A stretch of 22,407 bases of DNA, from positions 1 through 22,407 of the forward strand of contig CAYGIQ010000028.1 of assembly GCA_964349885.1 (NCBI GenBank). The letters are read 5' to 3'. Position numbers and translations under genes: made by a program. The notes under the pieces were generated by a model. The model did not search any database, was not told the origin of the DNA, and saw only the letters and a list, made by a program, of their open reading frames with translations. How positions within the stretch are numbered: the first letter of the stretch is position 1; every line of letters starts with the position of its first letter. The DNA comes from UBA1413 sp964349885 (lineage in GTDB: Bacteria > Bacteroidota > Bacteroidia > Bacteroidales > Prolixibacteraceae). Shown in pieces: positions 7,464 through 15,862 of this stretch.

Positions 7464-9656
7464 TTAAAGACCCATAAGCTCCCTCTTCAGAAAGTCGGTT
7501 TTCATCTTGTACAAATGCATGGTGGTGTTGCCCCCCCTTATGCCATGGTTCCGGTTTGTGTAAATCATCATATCGAACTGCACACCTGCCTGAACCAGTG
7601 CTTCGGCATACTCCATGCTGTTTTGCACATGCACATTGTCATCGGCCGATCCATGCACCAAAAGCATCCTTCCTTTAATTTTATCGGCATGGAAAATGGG
7701 TGAGTTATCGTCGTATCCATTGGGATTTTCATTGGGCGTTCGCATGAACCTTTCGGTATAAATGGTATCGTAAAACCGCCAGGAGGTTACCGGCGCAACC
7801 GAAATGCCAGCTCTAAACAAATCGCCTCCTTTCGACATGGAGAGACCTACCATAAACCCGCCGTAGCTCCAGCCCCAAATGGCTATTTTTGATGCATCGA
7901 CATACGATTGCGCTGCCAGGAAACGGGCTGCCTCAACCATGTCGTCCGACTCGAGCTTGCCAAGCTGCATATACGTTGCCTTTCGAAAGGCTTCTCCTCT
8001 GGCTGCTGTTCCCCGTGGATCGACACTTACCACCAGAAATCCCTCCTGAGCAAGGTATTCATTCCATCCTACTCTGAAGTTGTCGGCTACCTGCTGACTA
8101 TTTGGACCGCTGTATTGTGTTATGAGCACCGGATATTCCTTTTGAACATCGAAGTTAAGTGGTTTGAGCATCCAACCGTTTAGCTCAATTCCATCGCGGG
8201 TAGTGAAGGTGAAAAATTCCCTTACCGGCAGATTGAACTGCTGCAGGGTTGCCTTGAGTTGTTCATTGTTTTCGAGCACCCTGATCTGTTTGCCCTGCCA
8301 GTCGTGCAATGTAACCATATTGGGTGTTGAAGCACTGCTGTAATAGTTGGTGAAATATTTAAATCCTTTCGAGAAAACCGCACGGTTGGTGCCCTCCAGC
8401 GTCGAAAGCTTGCCTTTCCGGCGTCCATCTTGCGAGGTAAAGTAAACCTCGCGTCGAAGGGGAGAGGTGGCAGCTGCCTGATAATAAAATAGACGGCGGG
8501 TAGGATCGTAGCCGTAAAAATCGGTGACATCAAATTCGCCTGAGGTGAGTCTGGCTATCTCAAAACCATTGCGATCGTGCAGGTAAAGATGCGAATAACC
8601 CGATCGCTCGCTGGTTACAACAAAGTTTCCGTTGTCGAGATAGATAAAGTTGTCGAGAATGGATTCATCCACAAATTTCTCATTGCGTTCTCTGAAAATC
8701 AAGCGGGCATCGCCAGTGAACGGGTTGGCGTAGAGCACATCGAGCTGGTTCTGACGCCGGTTCATGCGCATGATTACGAGGTCTGATGCATCGGGTGTCC
8801 ATTTTAGGCGTGGGATGTAGATATCGGTCTCTGAACCTATATCGGCCTTAATGGTGGTTCTGGAGCGAATTTCATACACCAGTACCTGCACCTCTGAATT
8901 TTTTTCTCCGGCTTTGGGATATTTAAAAGTTTCGTTGTGCGGGTAAAGGGTGTATTCGTCGTAAGAGGGTTTGTCGCCGCGGAACATGGTCATTCCAAAT
9001 TCCTTCACCTCGGTCTCATCAAAGCGAATGAAAGCCAAGAATCTACTGTCGGGCGACCAATCAAATGCCTTGTGAAATCCAAACTCTTCCTCGTACACCC
9101 AGTCGGGTATGCCATTGAGGATCTCATTCTTTTTTCCATCGTAGGTAATTTGGGTTTCGGTGCCAAATCGCAGACTCTTTATGAAAATATTGTTGTCGCG
9201 AACATAGGCAATACGCTCGCCATCGGGTGAAAAAGTGGCTACTTGCTGCCGTCCATTTTCCGACAACGGCAGAAGCTCTTCTGATACATTGTTCCAGACA
9301 TAATAGGCGGCTGTGAAGGAGTGTCTGTAAATCGACTGAACATCGGTGGTAAGCAATATCTTACCTTCGTCGCTACTGAACTCATAGTTGCTGAATCTCG
9401 AAATGGGTGCATTTTGCACTTTTGCAAGGTCAAAAACAACCGATACTTTTTGTCCGGTTTGGTAGCTGTAACGAACAATTTGGGTTCCGTTTTCCATCAC
9501 TGTAAAGTGGTTGCCATCGTTCATTGACCTCAATCCCATCACCGATCGTTGGGTGAAAGTTCCCTTCAGAAACAGATCGTCGAGTGTAATTTGCGTTTGG
9601 GCCACCGATAAGAAGGATGACAAGAAAAGCAGTAAGAAAAATCTAACAAAATGCAT
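7464..9656 (-). CDS. Secreted S9-family prolyl peptidase (dipeptidyl peptidase IV type)
   Basis: 730 residues from the ATG at 9656; the frame extends seven codons to a TTG, but the ATG gives a clean signal peptide (FVRFFLLLFLSSFLSVAQ). The N-terminal half is the beta-propeller domain, with WSPDSRFLAFIRFDE and the glutamate pair in DWVYEEEFGFHKAF that in DPP IV holds the substrate amino terminus. The C-terminal alpha/beta-hydrolase domain has the catalytic triad: Ser597 in GWSYGGFM, Asp672 in HGSADDNVHV and His704 in NRNHGI. Together with YSGPNSQQV this marks a DPP IV-like enzyme that releases X-Pro dipeptides from peptides in the periplasm or outside. It stands alone, between the convergent lipid kinase and the divergent thrS. 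Family is firm; exact specificity is inferred. Confidence 0.92.
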   Translation of the reverse strand: MHFVRFFLLLFLSSFLSVAQTQITLDDLFLKGTFTQRSVMGLRSMNDGNHFTVMENGTQIVRYSYQTGQKVSVVFDLAKVQNAPISRFSNYEFSSDEGKILLTTDVQSIYRHSFTAAYYVWNNVSEELLPLSENGRQQVATFSPDGERIAYVRDNNIFIKSLRFGTETQITYDGKKNEILNGIPDWVYEEEFGFHKAFDWSPDSRFLAFIRFDETEVKEFGMTMFRGDKPSYDEYTLYPHNETFKYPKAGEKNSEVQVLVYEIRSRTTIKADIGSETDIYIPRLKWTPDASDLVIMRMNRRQNQLDVLYANPFTGDARLIFRERNEKFVDESILDNFIYLDNGNFVVTSERSGYSHLYLHDRNGFEIARLTSGEFDVTDFYGYDPTRRLFYYQAAATSPLRREVYFTSQDGRRKGKLSTLEGTNRAVFSKGFKYFTNYYSSASTPNMVTLHDWQGKQIRVLENNEQLKATLQQFNLPVREFFTFTTRDGIELNGWMLKPLNFDVQKEYPVLITQYSGPNSQQVADNFRVGWNEYLAQEGFLVVSVDPRGTAARGEAFRKATYMQLGKLESDDMVEAARFLAAQSYVDASKIAIWGWSYGGFMVGLSMSKGGDLFRAGISVAPVTSWRFYDTIYTERFMRTPNENPNGYDDNSPIFHADKIKGRMLLVHGSADDNVHVQNSMEYAEALVQAGVQFDMMIYTNRNHGIRGGNTTMHLYKMKTDFLKRELMGL

Positions 9657-9887
9657 AGCCGTGGTATTAAGATTCAACCCATTTACCCCATGACTTATAA
9701 AAAGCCTTTCGGTACGAGTCTGCTAAAATAAGAAATTCGGTTTTAAACCCACTTGTAGTTGGTCTCTTTTGGGGGGTTTCGTGCATTCCGATGGATGTCT
9801 GACGCCGAATGGCGACCAATTCACGACCTTCATTTAACAGAGTGGGATAAAAGCTTTAACAGGATGAGCTGATTCATGTTAAAGTAT

Positions 9888-9895
9888 TATCTTTG
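9888..9895 (+). promoter_or_regulatory. -7 promoter box of the thrS-infC-rpmI-rplT operon
   Basis: TATCTTTG matches TAnnTTTG exactly and lies 29 bases before the ATG at 9925. It supports that ATG over the GTG at 9913, which would leave almost no leader. Confidence 0.6.
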
Positions 9896-9924
9896 CAGCT
9901 CGAATTTTTCAGGTGCATCAGTGT

Positions 9925-11874
9925 ATGGTAAAGATAAAATTTCCCGACAATACAACCCGTGAGTTTGAATCGGGAATAACCGGGATTCAGATTGCAGAGT
10001 CAATTTCAAGCCGGCTGGCCAAAGAGGTACTCTCGGTATCGGTCGATGGTGAAGTGTGGGATTTAACCCGCCCTATTACGCGCGATGCTGCTATCAAGTT
10101 GCATACATGGGACGATCGGGAGGGGAGAGATACTTTTTGGCACTCATCGGCACACTTGATGGCCGAAGCCATTGAGAGTTTCTATCCCGGAACCAAATTT
10201 GGCATAGGACCTACTGTAGAAAATGGTTTCTATTACGACATAGATTTACCAGGTGGTCAACAGCTTACTGAAAAGGATTTGGAGCGGGTTGAGAAAAAAA
10301 TGCTTGAGCTGTGCCGTCAAAATGAGGCTATTGTGCGTGCGCCCATTTCCAAAAACGATGCCCTTACACTGTTTTCGGCGAAAGGCGATGAACTTAAACT
10401 GGAGTTGATCAACGAACTCGAAGATGGTACCATTACCCTATACAGTCAGGGAAATTTCACAGATTTGTGTCGTGGACCGCACCTGCCAAATGCCGGTTAT
10501 ATTAAGGCCATCAAACTAATGTCGATAGCCGGGGCATATTGGCGTGGCGACGAAAAAAATAAAATGCTTACCCGCGTTTATGGTATTACTTATCCTAAGC
10601 AAAAGTTGCTCGAAGAGTATTTGGTAATGCTCGAAGAAGCCCGCAAACGCGATCACCGAAAAATTGGAAAAGAACTGGAACTTTTTACGTTCAGCGAAGC
10701 GGTGGGTCAGGGATTGCCCCTTTGGTTGCCAAAAGGCGCCCAGCTGAGATCGCAGCTCGAAGAGTTTCTGCGTAAAATTCAGAAGCGTTTTGGCTACGAT
10801 CAGGTAATTACTCCGCATATCGGCAATATTCAGTTGTACAAAACTTCGGGGCATTACGAGAAGTATGGAAAAGACTCCTTTCAGGAAATACGAACACCTG
10901 TCGAAGGAGAATCCTACCTGCTAAAACCCATGAATTGCCCGCACCACTGCGAAATATACAAATCTAAGCCCCACAGCTATAAAGATCTGCCCGTTCGAAT
11001 GGCCGAATTTGGAACGGTTTACCGGTACGAAATGAGTGGCGAATTGCATGGGTTAACCCGCGTACGTGGATTCACGCAAGACGATGCCCACATATTCTGT
11101 CGGCCCGATCAACTAAAAGAGGAGTTCAAGAAGGTAATCGATATTGTATTTATCATATTTAAGGCCCTCGATTTTAAGGAGTACCGTGCACAGATTTCGC
11201 TGCGCGATCCTGCAAAACCTGAAAAGTACATCGGAAGTACCGAAAACTGGGACAAGGCCGAACTGGCAATCATTGAAGCCTGCGATGAGAAGGGACTGTC
11301 GACTGTGACAGAATTGGGGGAGGCTGCTTTTTATGGTCCGAAACTTGATTTTATGATCAAAGATGCACTCGGACGCAGTTGGCAACTGGGAACCATTCAG
11401 GTTGATTACAATCTGCCCGAGCGGTTTCAGCTTGAATATATTGGAGCCGACGACAAGCGGCATCGGCCAGTAATGATACACCGTGCGCCGTTTGGCTCAA
11501 TGGAGCGCTTTGTAGCTGTTCTTATTGAGCATACTGCCGGTAAATTTCCACTTTGGCTCACACCTGAACAGGTAGTGGTGATGCCCATCAGTGAAAAATA
11601 CAACGAATATGCACGCAAAGTTTCAGATATTTTAAATTTTTCCGATATTCGCAGCTTCGTTGACGAGCGTAACGAAAAGATAGGCAGAAAGATACGCGAC
11701 AATGAACTGAAACGTATTCCCTATCTTCTGGTCGTAGGCGAAAAAGAAGAGGATACTACCTCTGTTTCTGTAAGAAAACAGGGTGAAGGCGACAAAGGCT
11801 CCATGGCTGTGGATGCGTTTGTTCGTTTCATTCAGGAGGAGGTAAATAACCAGTTAAATGGATTGTATAATTAA
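9925..11874 (+). CDS. thrS: Threonine-tRNA ligase
   Basis: 649 residues from the ATG at 9925 (MVKIKFPDNTTREFESG); a GTG four codons upstream is in frame but not preferred. It charges tRNA-Thr. The order is an N-terminal TGS domain (about 1-60), an editing domain with the HSSAH zinc-like motif (about 70-75), then the class II catalytic core: motif 2 in the region of LTRVRGFTQDDAHIF, the zinc Cys in MNCPHHCEIY, motif 3 in IHRAPFGSMERF. The anticodon-binding domain (from about 545, VVVMPISEKYNEYA) is last. Length matches the bacterial family. It is first in the conserved thrS-infC-rpmI-rplT operon; infC begins 16 bases after its stop. Confidence 0.97.
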   Translation: MVKIKFPDNTTREFESGITGIQIAESISSRLAKEVLSVSVDGEVWDLTRPITRDAAIKLHTWDDREGRDTFWHSSAHLMAEAIESFYPGTKFGIGPTVENGFYYDIDLPGGQQLTEKDLERVEKKMLELCRQNEAIVRAPISKNDALTLFSAKGDELKLELINELEDGTITLYSQGNFTDLCRGPHLPNAGYIKAIKLMSIAGAYWRGDEKNKMLTRVYGITYPKQKLLEEYLVMLEEARKRDHRKIGKELELFTFSEAVGQGLPLWLPKGAQLRSQLEEFLRKIQKRFGYDQVITPHIGNIQLYKTSGHYEKYGKDSFQEIRTPVEGESYLLKPMNCPHHCEIYKSKPHSYKDLPVRMAEFGTVYRYEMSGELHGLTRVRGFTQDDAHIFCRPDQLKEEFKKVIDIVFIIFKALDFKEYRAQISLRDPAKPEKYIGSTENWDKAELAIIEACDEKGLSTVTELGEAAFYGPKLDFMIKDALGRSWQLGTIQVDYNLPERFQLEYIGADDKRHRPVMIHRAPFGSMERFVAVLIEHTAGKFPLWLTPEQVVVMPISEKYNEYARKVSDILNFSDIRSFVDERNEKIGRKIRDNELKRIPYLLVVGEKEEDTTSVSVRKQGEGDKGSMAVDAFVRFIQEEVNNQLNGLYN

Positions 11875-11878
11875 TTAT

Positions 11879-11884
11879 AGGAGG
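11879..11884 (+). promoter_or_regulatory. Perfect Shine-Dalgarno sequence for infC
   Basis: AGGAGG lies 6 bases before the ATT start at 11891. Such strong sites are uncommon ahead of genes in Bacteroidota, where the anti-Shine-Dalgarno end of 16S rRNA is largely sequestered, so this site decides the start and may be regulatory. Confidence 0.75.
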
Positions 11885-11890
11885 ACCTGA

Positions 11891-12454
11891 ATTATAGCTG
11901 TCAAAAAAGTTATTACAAGGAGCAACCGGCCCGAAATTAACGATACCGGTGGGTATCGTATCAATGAAAGAATTAAGGTTGCCCAAGTGCGGCTCGTTGG
12001 CGAGAATATTGAAACCCCCGGGGTCTTTGCACTGCGCGATGCCTTAAAAATGGCCGACAGTATGGATCTTGATTTGGTTGAAATATCGCCCAAAGCCGAT
12101 CCGCCGGTTTGTAAAATTGTCGATTTCTCTAAGTTTCTCTATCAGCAAAAGAAGAAGCAAAGAGAGATGAAGGCTAAAACAGTAAAAGTTATTGTTAAAG
12201 AGATCCGGTTTGGTCCTCAGACCGATGATCATGACTTTAACTTTAAATTGAGGCATGCCGAAAAGTTTCTGCAGGAGGGCGCCAAAGTTAAGGCCTACGT
12301 TTTTTTCAAAGGCCGATCCATATTGTTTAAAGAGCAGGGAGAGATACTCCTGCTGCGTTTTGCCACAGCCCTCGAAGAGTTAGGCAAAGTTGAACAGCTT
12401 CCCAAACTTGAGGGTAAGCGAATGACCATGTTTATTTCACCCAAGAAAAAATAG
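11891..12454 (+). CDS. infC: Translation initiation factor IF-3, AUU start
   Basis: 187 residues when started at the ATT at 11891; without it the first usual start (GTG at 11987) would remove the beginning of the N-domain (GGYRINERIKVAQVRLVGEN). The AUU start is the classic infC feature by which IF-3 limits its own synthesis. The N-domain runs to about 85 and includes LVEISPKADPPVCKIVD. A basic linker (YQQKKKQREMKAKTVK) joins it to the C-domain, with VKEIRFGPQTDDHDFNFK and VKAYVFFKGRSI. IF-3 binds the 30S subunit and checks initiator tRNA and start codon. It lies 16 bases after thrS and 31 before rpmI, in one operon. Confidence 0.95.
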   Translation: MIAVKKVITRSNRPEINDTGGYRINERIKVAQVRLVGENIETPGVFALRDALKMADSMDLDLVEISPKADPPVCKIVDFSKFLYQQKKKQREMKAKTVKVIVKEIRFGPQTDDHDFNFKLRHAEKFLQEGAKVKAYVFFKGRSILFKEQGEILLLRFATALEELGKVEQLPKLEGKRMTMFISPKKK

Positions 12455-12485
12455 AGCTATACGTTAATTATTAAAAAGCAGGAAA

Positions 12486-12683
12486 ATGCCAAAAATGAAA
12501 ACCAATTCCGGTGCAAAGAAGAGATTCAAACTCACCGGAACAGGAAAAATCAAGAGGAAACATGCTTACAAGAGCCACATCCTTACTAAGAAGAGTACGA
12601 AGAGAAAGAGAAATCTTGGGTATTGGACTACCATCGACTCTACCAATGTATCGAATGTGAAGCTTTTGCTGAACATGAAGTAA
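12486..12683 (+). CDS. rpmI: Large-subunit ribosomal protein bL35
   Basis: A 65-residue, strongly basic protein beginning MPKMKTNSGAKKRFKLTGTG, the standard bL35 N-terminus, with the conserved KRKHAYKSHIL core. Length matches the family (about 65). It sits between infC and rplT in the conserved order. Confidence 0.97.
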   Translation: MPKMKTNSGAKKRFKLTGTGKIKRKHAYKSHILTKKSTKRKRNLGYWTTIDSTNVSNVKLLLNMK

Positions 12684-12721
12684 TTTGATTTCGATTGAAG
12701 AATTAGTGTTATTAACCTGAT

Positions 12722-12757
12722 AATTGTGCAATAAGTCCCTAAAAGTGGGCGCCAATT
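12722..12757 (+). ncRNA. Possible structured leader between rpmI and rplT
   Basis: The 91-base rpmI-rplT spacer is long for this operon. AATTGTGC (12722-12729) can pair with GCGCCAATT (12749-12757) with one bulged C and one G-U pair, enclosing a loop that contains CCC and GGG. Feedback by L20 on its own operon is known in other phyla, so an L20-binding site is possible here. The fold was drawn by hand and is weak evidence. Confidence 0.25.
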
Positions 12758-12774
12758 GTCAAAAATGAAAAAGT

Positions 12775-13119
12775 ATGCCAAGAAGTGTAAATCATGTAGC
12801 ATCACGGGCCCGAAGGAAGAGGCTGCTCAAATTAACAAAAGGTTATTTCGGCTCCCGTAAAAACGTTTGGACAGTAGCGAAGAATACTTGGGAAAAAGGC
12901 CAACAGTATGCCTATCGCGATCGTCGTCAGAAAAAGAGAAATTTCCGTTCGCTCTGGATTCAGCGTATCAACGCCGCGGCTCGTCTCGAAGGACTGTCGT
13001 ACTCGCAGTTGATAGGTCTGATGAAAAAGGCCAATGTTGAAATGAACCGCAAGGTTTTGGCCGATTTGGCTATGAACCACCCGGTGGCTTTCAAAGCTGT
13101 TGTCGACAAAGTGAAATAG
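12775..13119 (+). CDS. rplT: Large-subunit ribosomal protein bL20
   Basis: A 114-residue basic protein with the family N-terminus MPRSVNHVASRARRKRLLKL, followed by KGYFGSRKNVWTVAKN, RDRRQKKRNFRSLWIQRINA and the C-terminal ADLAMNHPVAFKAVV. It binds 23S rRNA early in 50S assembly and represses its operon in other bacteria. It is the last gene of the operon and is followed by a terminator. Confidence 0.97.
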   Translation: MPRSVNHVASRARRKRLLKLTKGYFGSRKNVWTVAKNTWEKGQQYAYRDRRQKKRNFRSLWIQRINAAARLEGLSYSQLIGLMKKANVEMNRKVLADLAMNHPVAFKAVVDKVK

Positions 13120-13144
13120 TATACCTCTTTAGGTGAAATATAGC

Positions 13145-13172
13145 AAACCCGGATTTCGATCCGGGTTTTTTT
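13145..13172 (+). terminator. Rho-independent terminator of the thrS-infC-rpmI-rplT operon
   Basis: AAACCCGGAT pairs perfectly with ATCCGGGTTT around a TTCG tetraloop and runs into a T tract. It begins 26 bases after the rplT stop. Confidence 0.93.
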
Positions 13173-13219
13173 ATTGCTATACTTGATCGATAATTCGTTA
13201 CGCCCGATACAAATATCCC

Positions 13220-14113
13220 ATGTCTGCAACCGAAAACATTCTGCTGAAACATATAGCTGCGGAACTTTCCTGCCGTTTTGGTACCGGTTGTTTAATCCAT
13301 GAGGCAGTGCCTCTTGCGGGTGGATCCATTCACCGCGCCCTAAAGCTTGCAACATCGGCCGGAAATTTTTTTCTCAAGTGGAGTCTTACCGCAGCTGCCG
13401 ATATTTTCATACGGGAAGCCGAGTCGTTGCAAATTTTGCAATCGGTGCAGCCCGAGCCTTTGGTTATCCCTTCGGTTGTGGGGGTAGGAGCCGTTGGGGA
13501 GCAACCGGGTTTCCTGCTGTTGGACTACCTCGAGCCTGATCGGGTCTCCAACTGCGATGCTATGCTGGGGAGGGGTCTGGCCGCTTTACACCTTCACCCA
13601 GGGGCTTCGGAATTTGGATTTTTTCACAACAACTATTGTGGCGCGACCGAACAAGATAATCGGTGGAGTACAAATTGGGCCGAGTTTTACGCCCACCAGA
13701 GGGTTGGCAGTTTGATCAGCCGGCTATCAAGAACCAAGCGTTTGAGCAGTTTTGATAGAGAGATGTTTAACCGGTTTATTATCAAACTCCCACAGCTATT
13801 GCCAGATGGGCAACGCCCATCGCTCATACATGGGGATCTTTGGTCGGGCAACTGTATGAATACCTCCTCAGGGCCAGCGCTGATTGATCCGGCCGCATAT
13901 TATGCCGACCACGAAATGGAATTGGGTATTATGTCCCTCTTTGGGGGCTTTTCAGACGAATTTTGGGAAGGGTACCACGAAATGTTTCCCCCAGCGCCAG
14001 ATTGGCAGGCACGAGTCGAAATCTATCAGGTTTACCATCTGCTTAACCACCATCTACTGTTTGGTGGTTCCTACCTTGCTGCTGCTTTGCGCATTGTAAG
14101 GCGCTATGTATAA
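13220..14113 (+). CDS. Fructosamine kinase family protein
   Basis: 297 residues with a protein-kinase-like (aminoglycoside/choline kinase) fold. LAGGSIHRALKL (32-43) is the glycine-rich entry, FLKW holds the ATP Lys53, and the catalytic loop is LIHGDLWSGN (202-211) with Asp206. ALIDPAAYYADHEMELG (from 220) carries the metal-binding Asp223 and is characteristic of the fructosamine-3-kinase family, as is LFGGF nearby. Bacterial members phosphorylate ribulosamines, fructosamines or free sugars and repair glycated proteins. The exact substrate is not evident. It starts just after the rplT terminator and its end overlaps the convergent nitroreductase by 10 bases. Confidence 0.88.
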   Translation: MSATENILLKHIAAELSCRFGTGCLIHEAVPLAGGSIHRALKLATSAGNFFLKWSLTAAADIFIREAESLQILQSVQPEPLVIPSVVGVGAVGEQPGFLLLDYLEPDRVSNCDAMLGRGLAALHLHPGASEFGFFHNNYCGATEQDNRWSTNWAEFYAHQRVGSLISRLSRTKRLSSFDREMFNRFIIKLPQLLPDGQRPSLIHGDLWSGNCMNTSSGPALIDPAAYYADHEMELGIMSLFGGFSDEFWEGYHEMFPPAPDWQARVEIYQVYHLLNHHLLFGGSYLAAALRIVRRYV

Positions 14114-14628
14114 GGATAGTAGGTCTCCCAAGAAACAATGCTGTCGGTCAGTTTTCGTTTCTTCTCAGCAATTTCTCCCAGAGGATATCCTATAGGTACA
14201 AGAGCCAGTGGGTCGATATGTGCCGGAAGTTGAAGGGCCTTTTTAACGATATTTGGATCGAAGTTGCACACCCAGCAAGTTCCCAACCCCAGATTGGTAG
14301 CCGCCAGGGTGAGATGGTCTACCGCGATGGCCACATCAACATCGCCAAAATCTTTTTGGTCGATGGGGCGCTTCCACGATGATTTGCGGTCGGTGCAAGC
14401 AGCAATCACCACAGGGGCAGTCCGAAACCATGGCCGGTTGTAGGCCATAAACAACTCTTCGAGTTTGGTTCGTTCGGTAACCACTACAAAGTGCCATGGC
14501 TGATAGTTTACTGCCGATGGGGCCAAATGTGACTGATCCAGTAACTTAAGCAAGGTCTCTTTTGATACTTCGCGGGTTTTAAACTTGCGGGCCGAATACC
14601 GATCCTGAATTACCTGTTCAAATTCCAT
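14104..14628 (-). CDS. Nitroreductase-family flavoprotein
   Basis: 174 residues with the family start DRYSARKFKTREVSKETL (the conserved R-S-x-R-x-F/Y FMN-binding segment), then APSAVNYQPWHFVVV and the C-terminal GLGTCWVCNFDP and LALVPIGYPLGE. Proteins of this type bind FMN and use NAD(P)H to reduce nitro compounds, quinones or enones. It is on the short side for the family and has no signal peptide. The physiological substrate is unknown. A TATCTTTG box lies 52 bases upstream. Confidence 0.9.
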   Translation of the reverse strand: MEFEQVIQDRYSARKFKTREVSKETLLKLLDQSHLAPSAVNYQPWHFVVVTERTKLEELFMAYNRPWFRTAPVVIAACTDRKSSWKRPIDQKDFGDVDVAIAVDHLTLAATNLGLGTCWVCNFDPNIVKKALQLPAHIDPLALVPIGYPLGEIAEKKRKLTDSIVSWETYYPYT

Positions 14629-14679
14629 TCTCTAATTTTCTGATGATGGCTATGGGTCCATCGGGTGAATTGCAGGTAT

Positions 14680-14687
14680 CAAAGATA
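14680..14687 (-). promoter_or_regulatory. -7 promoter box of the nitroreductase gene
   Basis: The minus strand reads TATCTTTG, an exact TAnnTTTG match, 52 bases before the ATG at 14628. No good -33 element. Confidence 0.5.
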
Positions 14688-14786
14688 GTCTTTTCCGATC
14701 AACCTTCTGGAGCAGGGTATTCAGTTCCGTTTTTTCAGTGATTGATTTACAATGGGGTTTCGAAGACCTCCAATGGTTAATTTTTG

Positions 14787-14794
14787 TACCTTTG
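14787..14794 (+). promoter_or_regulatory. -7 promoter box of the phosphate acetyltransferase gene
   Basis: TACCTTTG matches TAnnTTTG exactly. It lies inside the upstream extension of the pta open frame, so it rules out starts before about 14800 and supports the ATG at 14832. Confidence 0.55.
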
Positions 14795-14831
14795 GCATCC
14801 TTGTTTGAAGAAATCGAAACGCTGGCCTGTC

Positions 14832-15842
14832 ATGGAGAAATTGAAGCGAGCCTATATCATAGTGCAGCGTAACCGTAAACGCATTGTATTGCCTGAGGGT
14901 ACCGATCACAAAATTTTACGTGCTGCCGGTATTGCCCTTAAGGAGAACCTTGCTCACATCATTTTGCTGGGCGATGTTGACGCAATCGAAAATGCGGCTG
15001 CGTCTATTGGCGTTGACGTTTCTGGCGCTGAATTGGTGAACCCATCCACCGATAACCGCAGGAAAAGCTATGCCGAACTGATGGTTAAGCGTCGTCAGGA
15101 AAAGGGACTTACCTTCGATGAGGCCTATCAGAAGCTTGCCGATCCTCTTGTCTTTGCTCCCCTTATGCTGCTCAGTGGAGATGCCGATGGAGAGCTGGCA
15201 GGTTCACAATATTCAACAGGAGACATTCTTCGGCCCGCTTTTCAGTACATTGGCAAACAGCCTGGTATTTCTGCTGTTTCCGGTGCGTTTTTCATGTTTG
15301 TTAATGATCCCCATTTCGGACACGAAGGGTTCTTGGTGTTTGCCGACTGCTCCGTGCAACCGGAACCCGATGCGCGACAATTGGCAGAAATTGCTGTTCA
15401 GACTGCCCGCACTGCCCGCACGGTGCTCGATACCGAGCCCCGGGTGGCAATGCTTAGTTTTTCTACCAAAGGAAGTGCTTCTCACCCATTGGTAGATAAG
15501 GTAGTAGAAGCTACCCGGCTGGCAAAAGAGATGGATCCGGGATTGATTATCGATGGTGAACTGCAGCTTGAGGCAGCGCTGATTCCGGAAGTAGCTCAGC
15601 TTATTGTCCCCAACAGTGAAGTGGCTGGCAGGGCCAATGTTCTGGTTTTCCCGGGGCTCGAAGCTGCCAACATTGGCTATAGTCTGGTTCAGCGATTGGC
15701 CAAGGCAGAAGCAATAGGTCCGGTTTTACAGGGATTGGCTGCTCCTGTTAACCATGTTTCCCGGGGATGTACCGTTGGTCAGCTGGTGAATCTAATTGTA
15801 GTTACCGCTCTTCAGGCGATTGGTCTGGATCAGAACAGTTAG
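14832..15842 (+). CDS. pta: Phosphate acetyltransferase
   Basis: 336 residues from the ATG at 14832. The enzyme interconverts acetyl-CoA plus phosphate and acetyl phosphate plus CoA, in the acetate overflow pathway with acetate kinase. Recognisable family segments are RIVLPEGTDHKILRAAG near the N-terminus, SGDADGELAGSQYSTGDILR, MLSFSTKGSASHPLVDKV, DGELQLEAALIPEVA and NVLVFPGLEAANIGYSLVQR near the end. It is the short, catalytic-domain-only form, as usual in Bacteroidota, without the extra N-terminal domains of E. coli Pta. No acetate kinase gene lies in this window. The end lies 20 bases from the end of the convergent ung. Confidence 0.95.
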   Translation: MEKLKRAYIIVQRNRKRIVLPEGTDHKILRAAGIALKENLAHIILLGDVDAIENAAASIGVDVSGAELVNPSTDNRRKSYAELMVKRRQEKGLTFDEAYQKLADPLVFAPLMLLSGDADGELAGSQYSTGDILRPAFQYIGKQPGISAVSGAFFMFVNDPHFGHEGFLVFADCSVQPEPDARQLAEIAVQTARTARTVLDTEPRVAMLSFSTKGSASHPLVDKVVEATRLAKEMDPGLIIDGELQLEAALIPEVAQLIVPNSEVAGRANVLVFPGLEAANIGYSLVQRLAKAEAIGPVLQGLAAPVNHVSRGCTVGQLVNLIVVTALQAIGLDQNS

Positions 15843-15862
15843 CCGTTTCCCTAAAAGTCAAA

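Noticed and set aside
13120..13219. Possible Bacteroidales-1 type RNA, which is often found downstream of L20 genes
   Set aside because: Only 100 bases separate rplT from the next gene, and a terminator occupies the centre; no second promoter and no room for the RNA.
15402..15419. 9-base tandem repeat ACTGCCCGC x2 in pta
   Set aside because: It encodes an in-frame Thr-Ala-Arg repeat in a helix; two copies only and no sign of variation or function.
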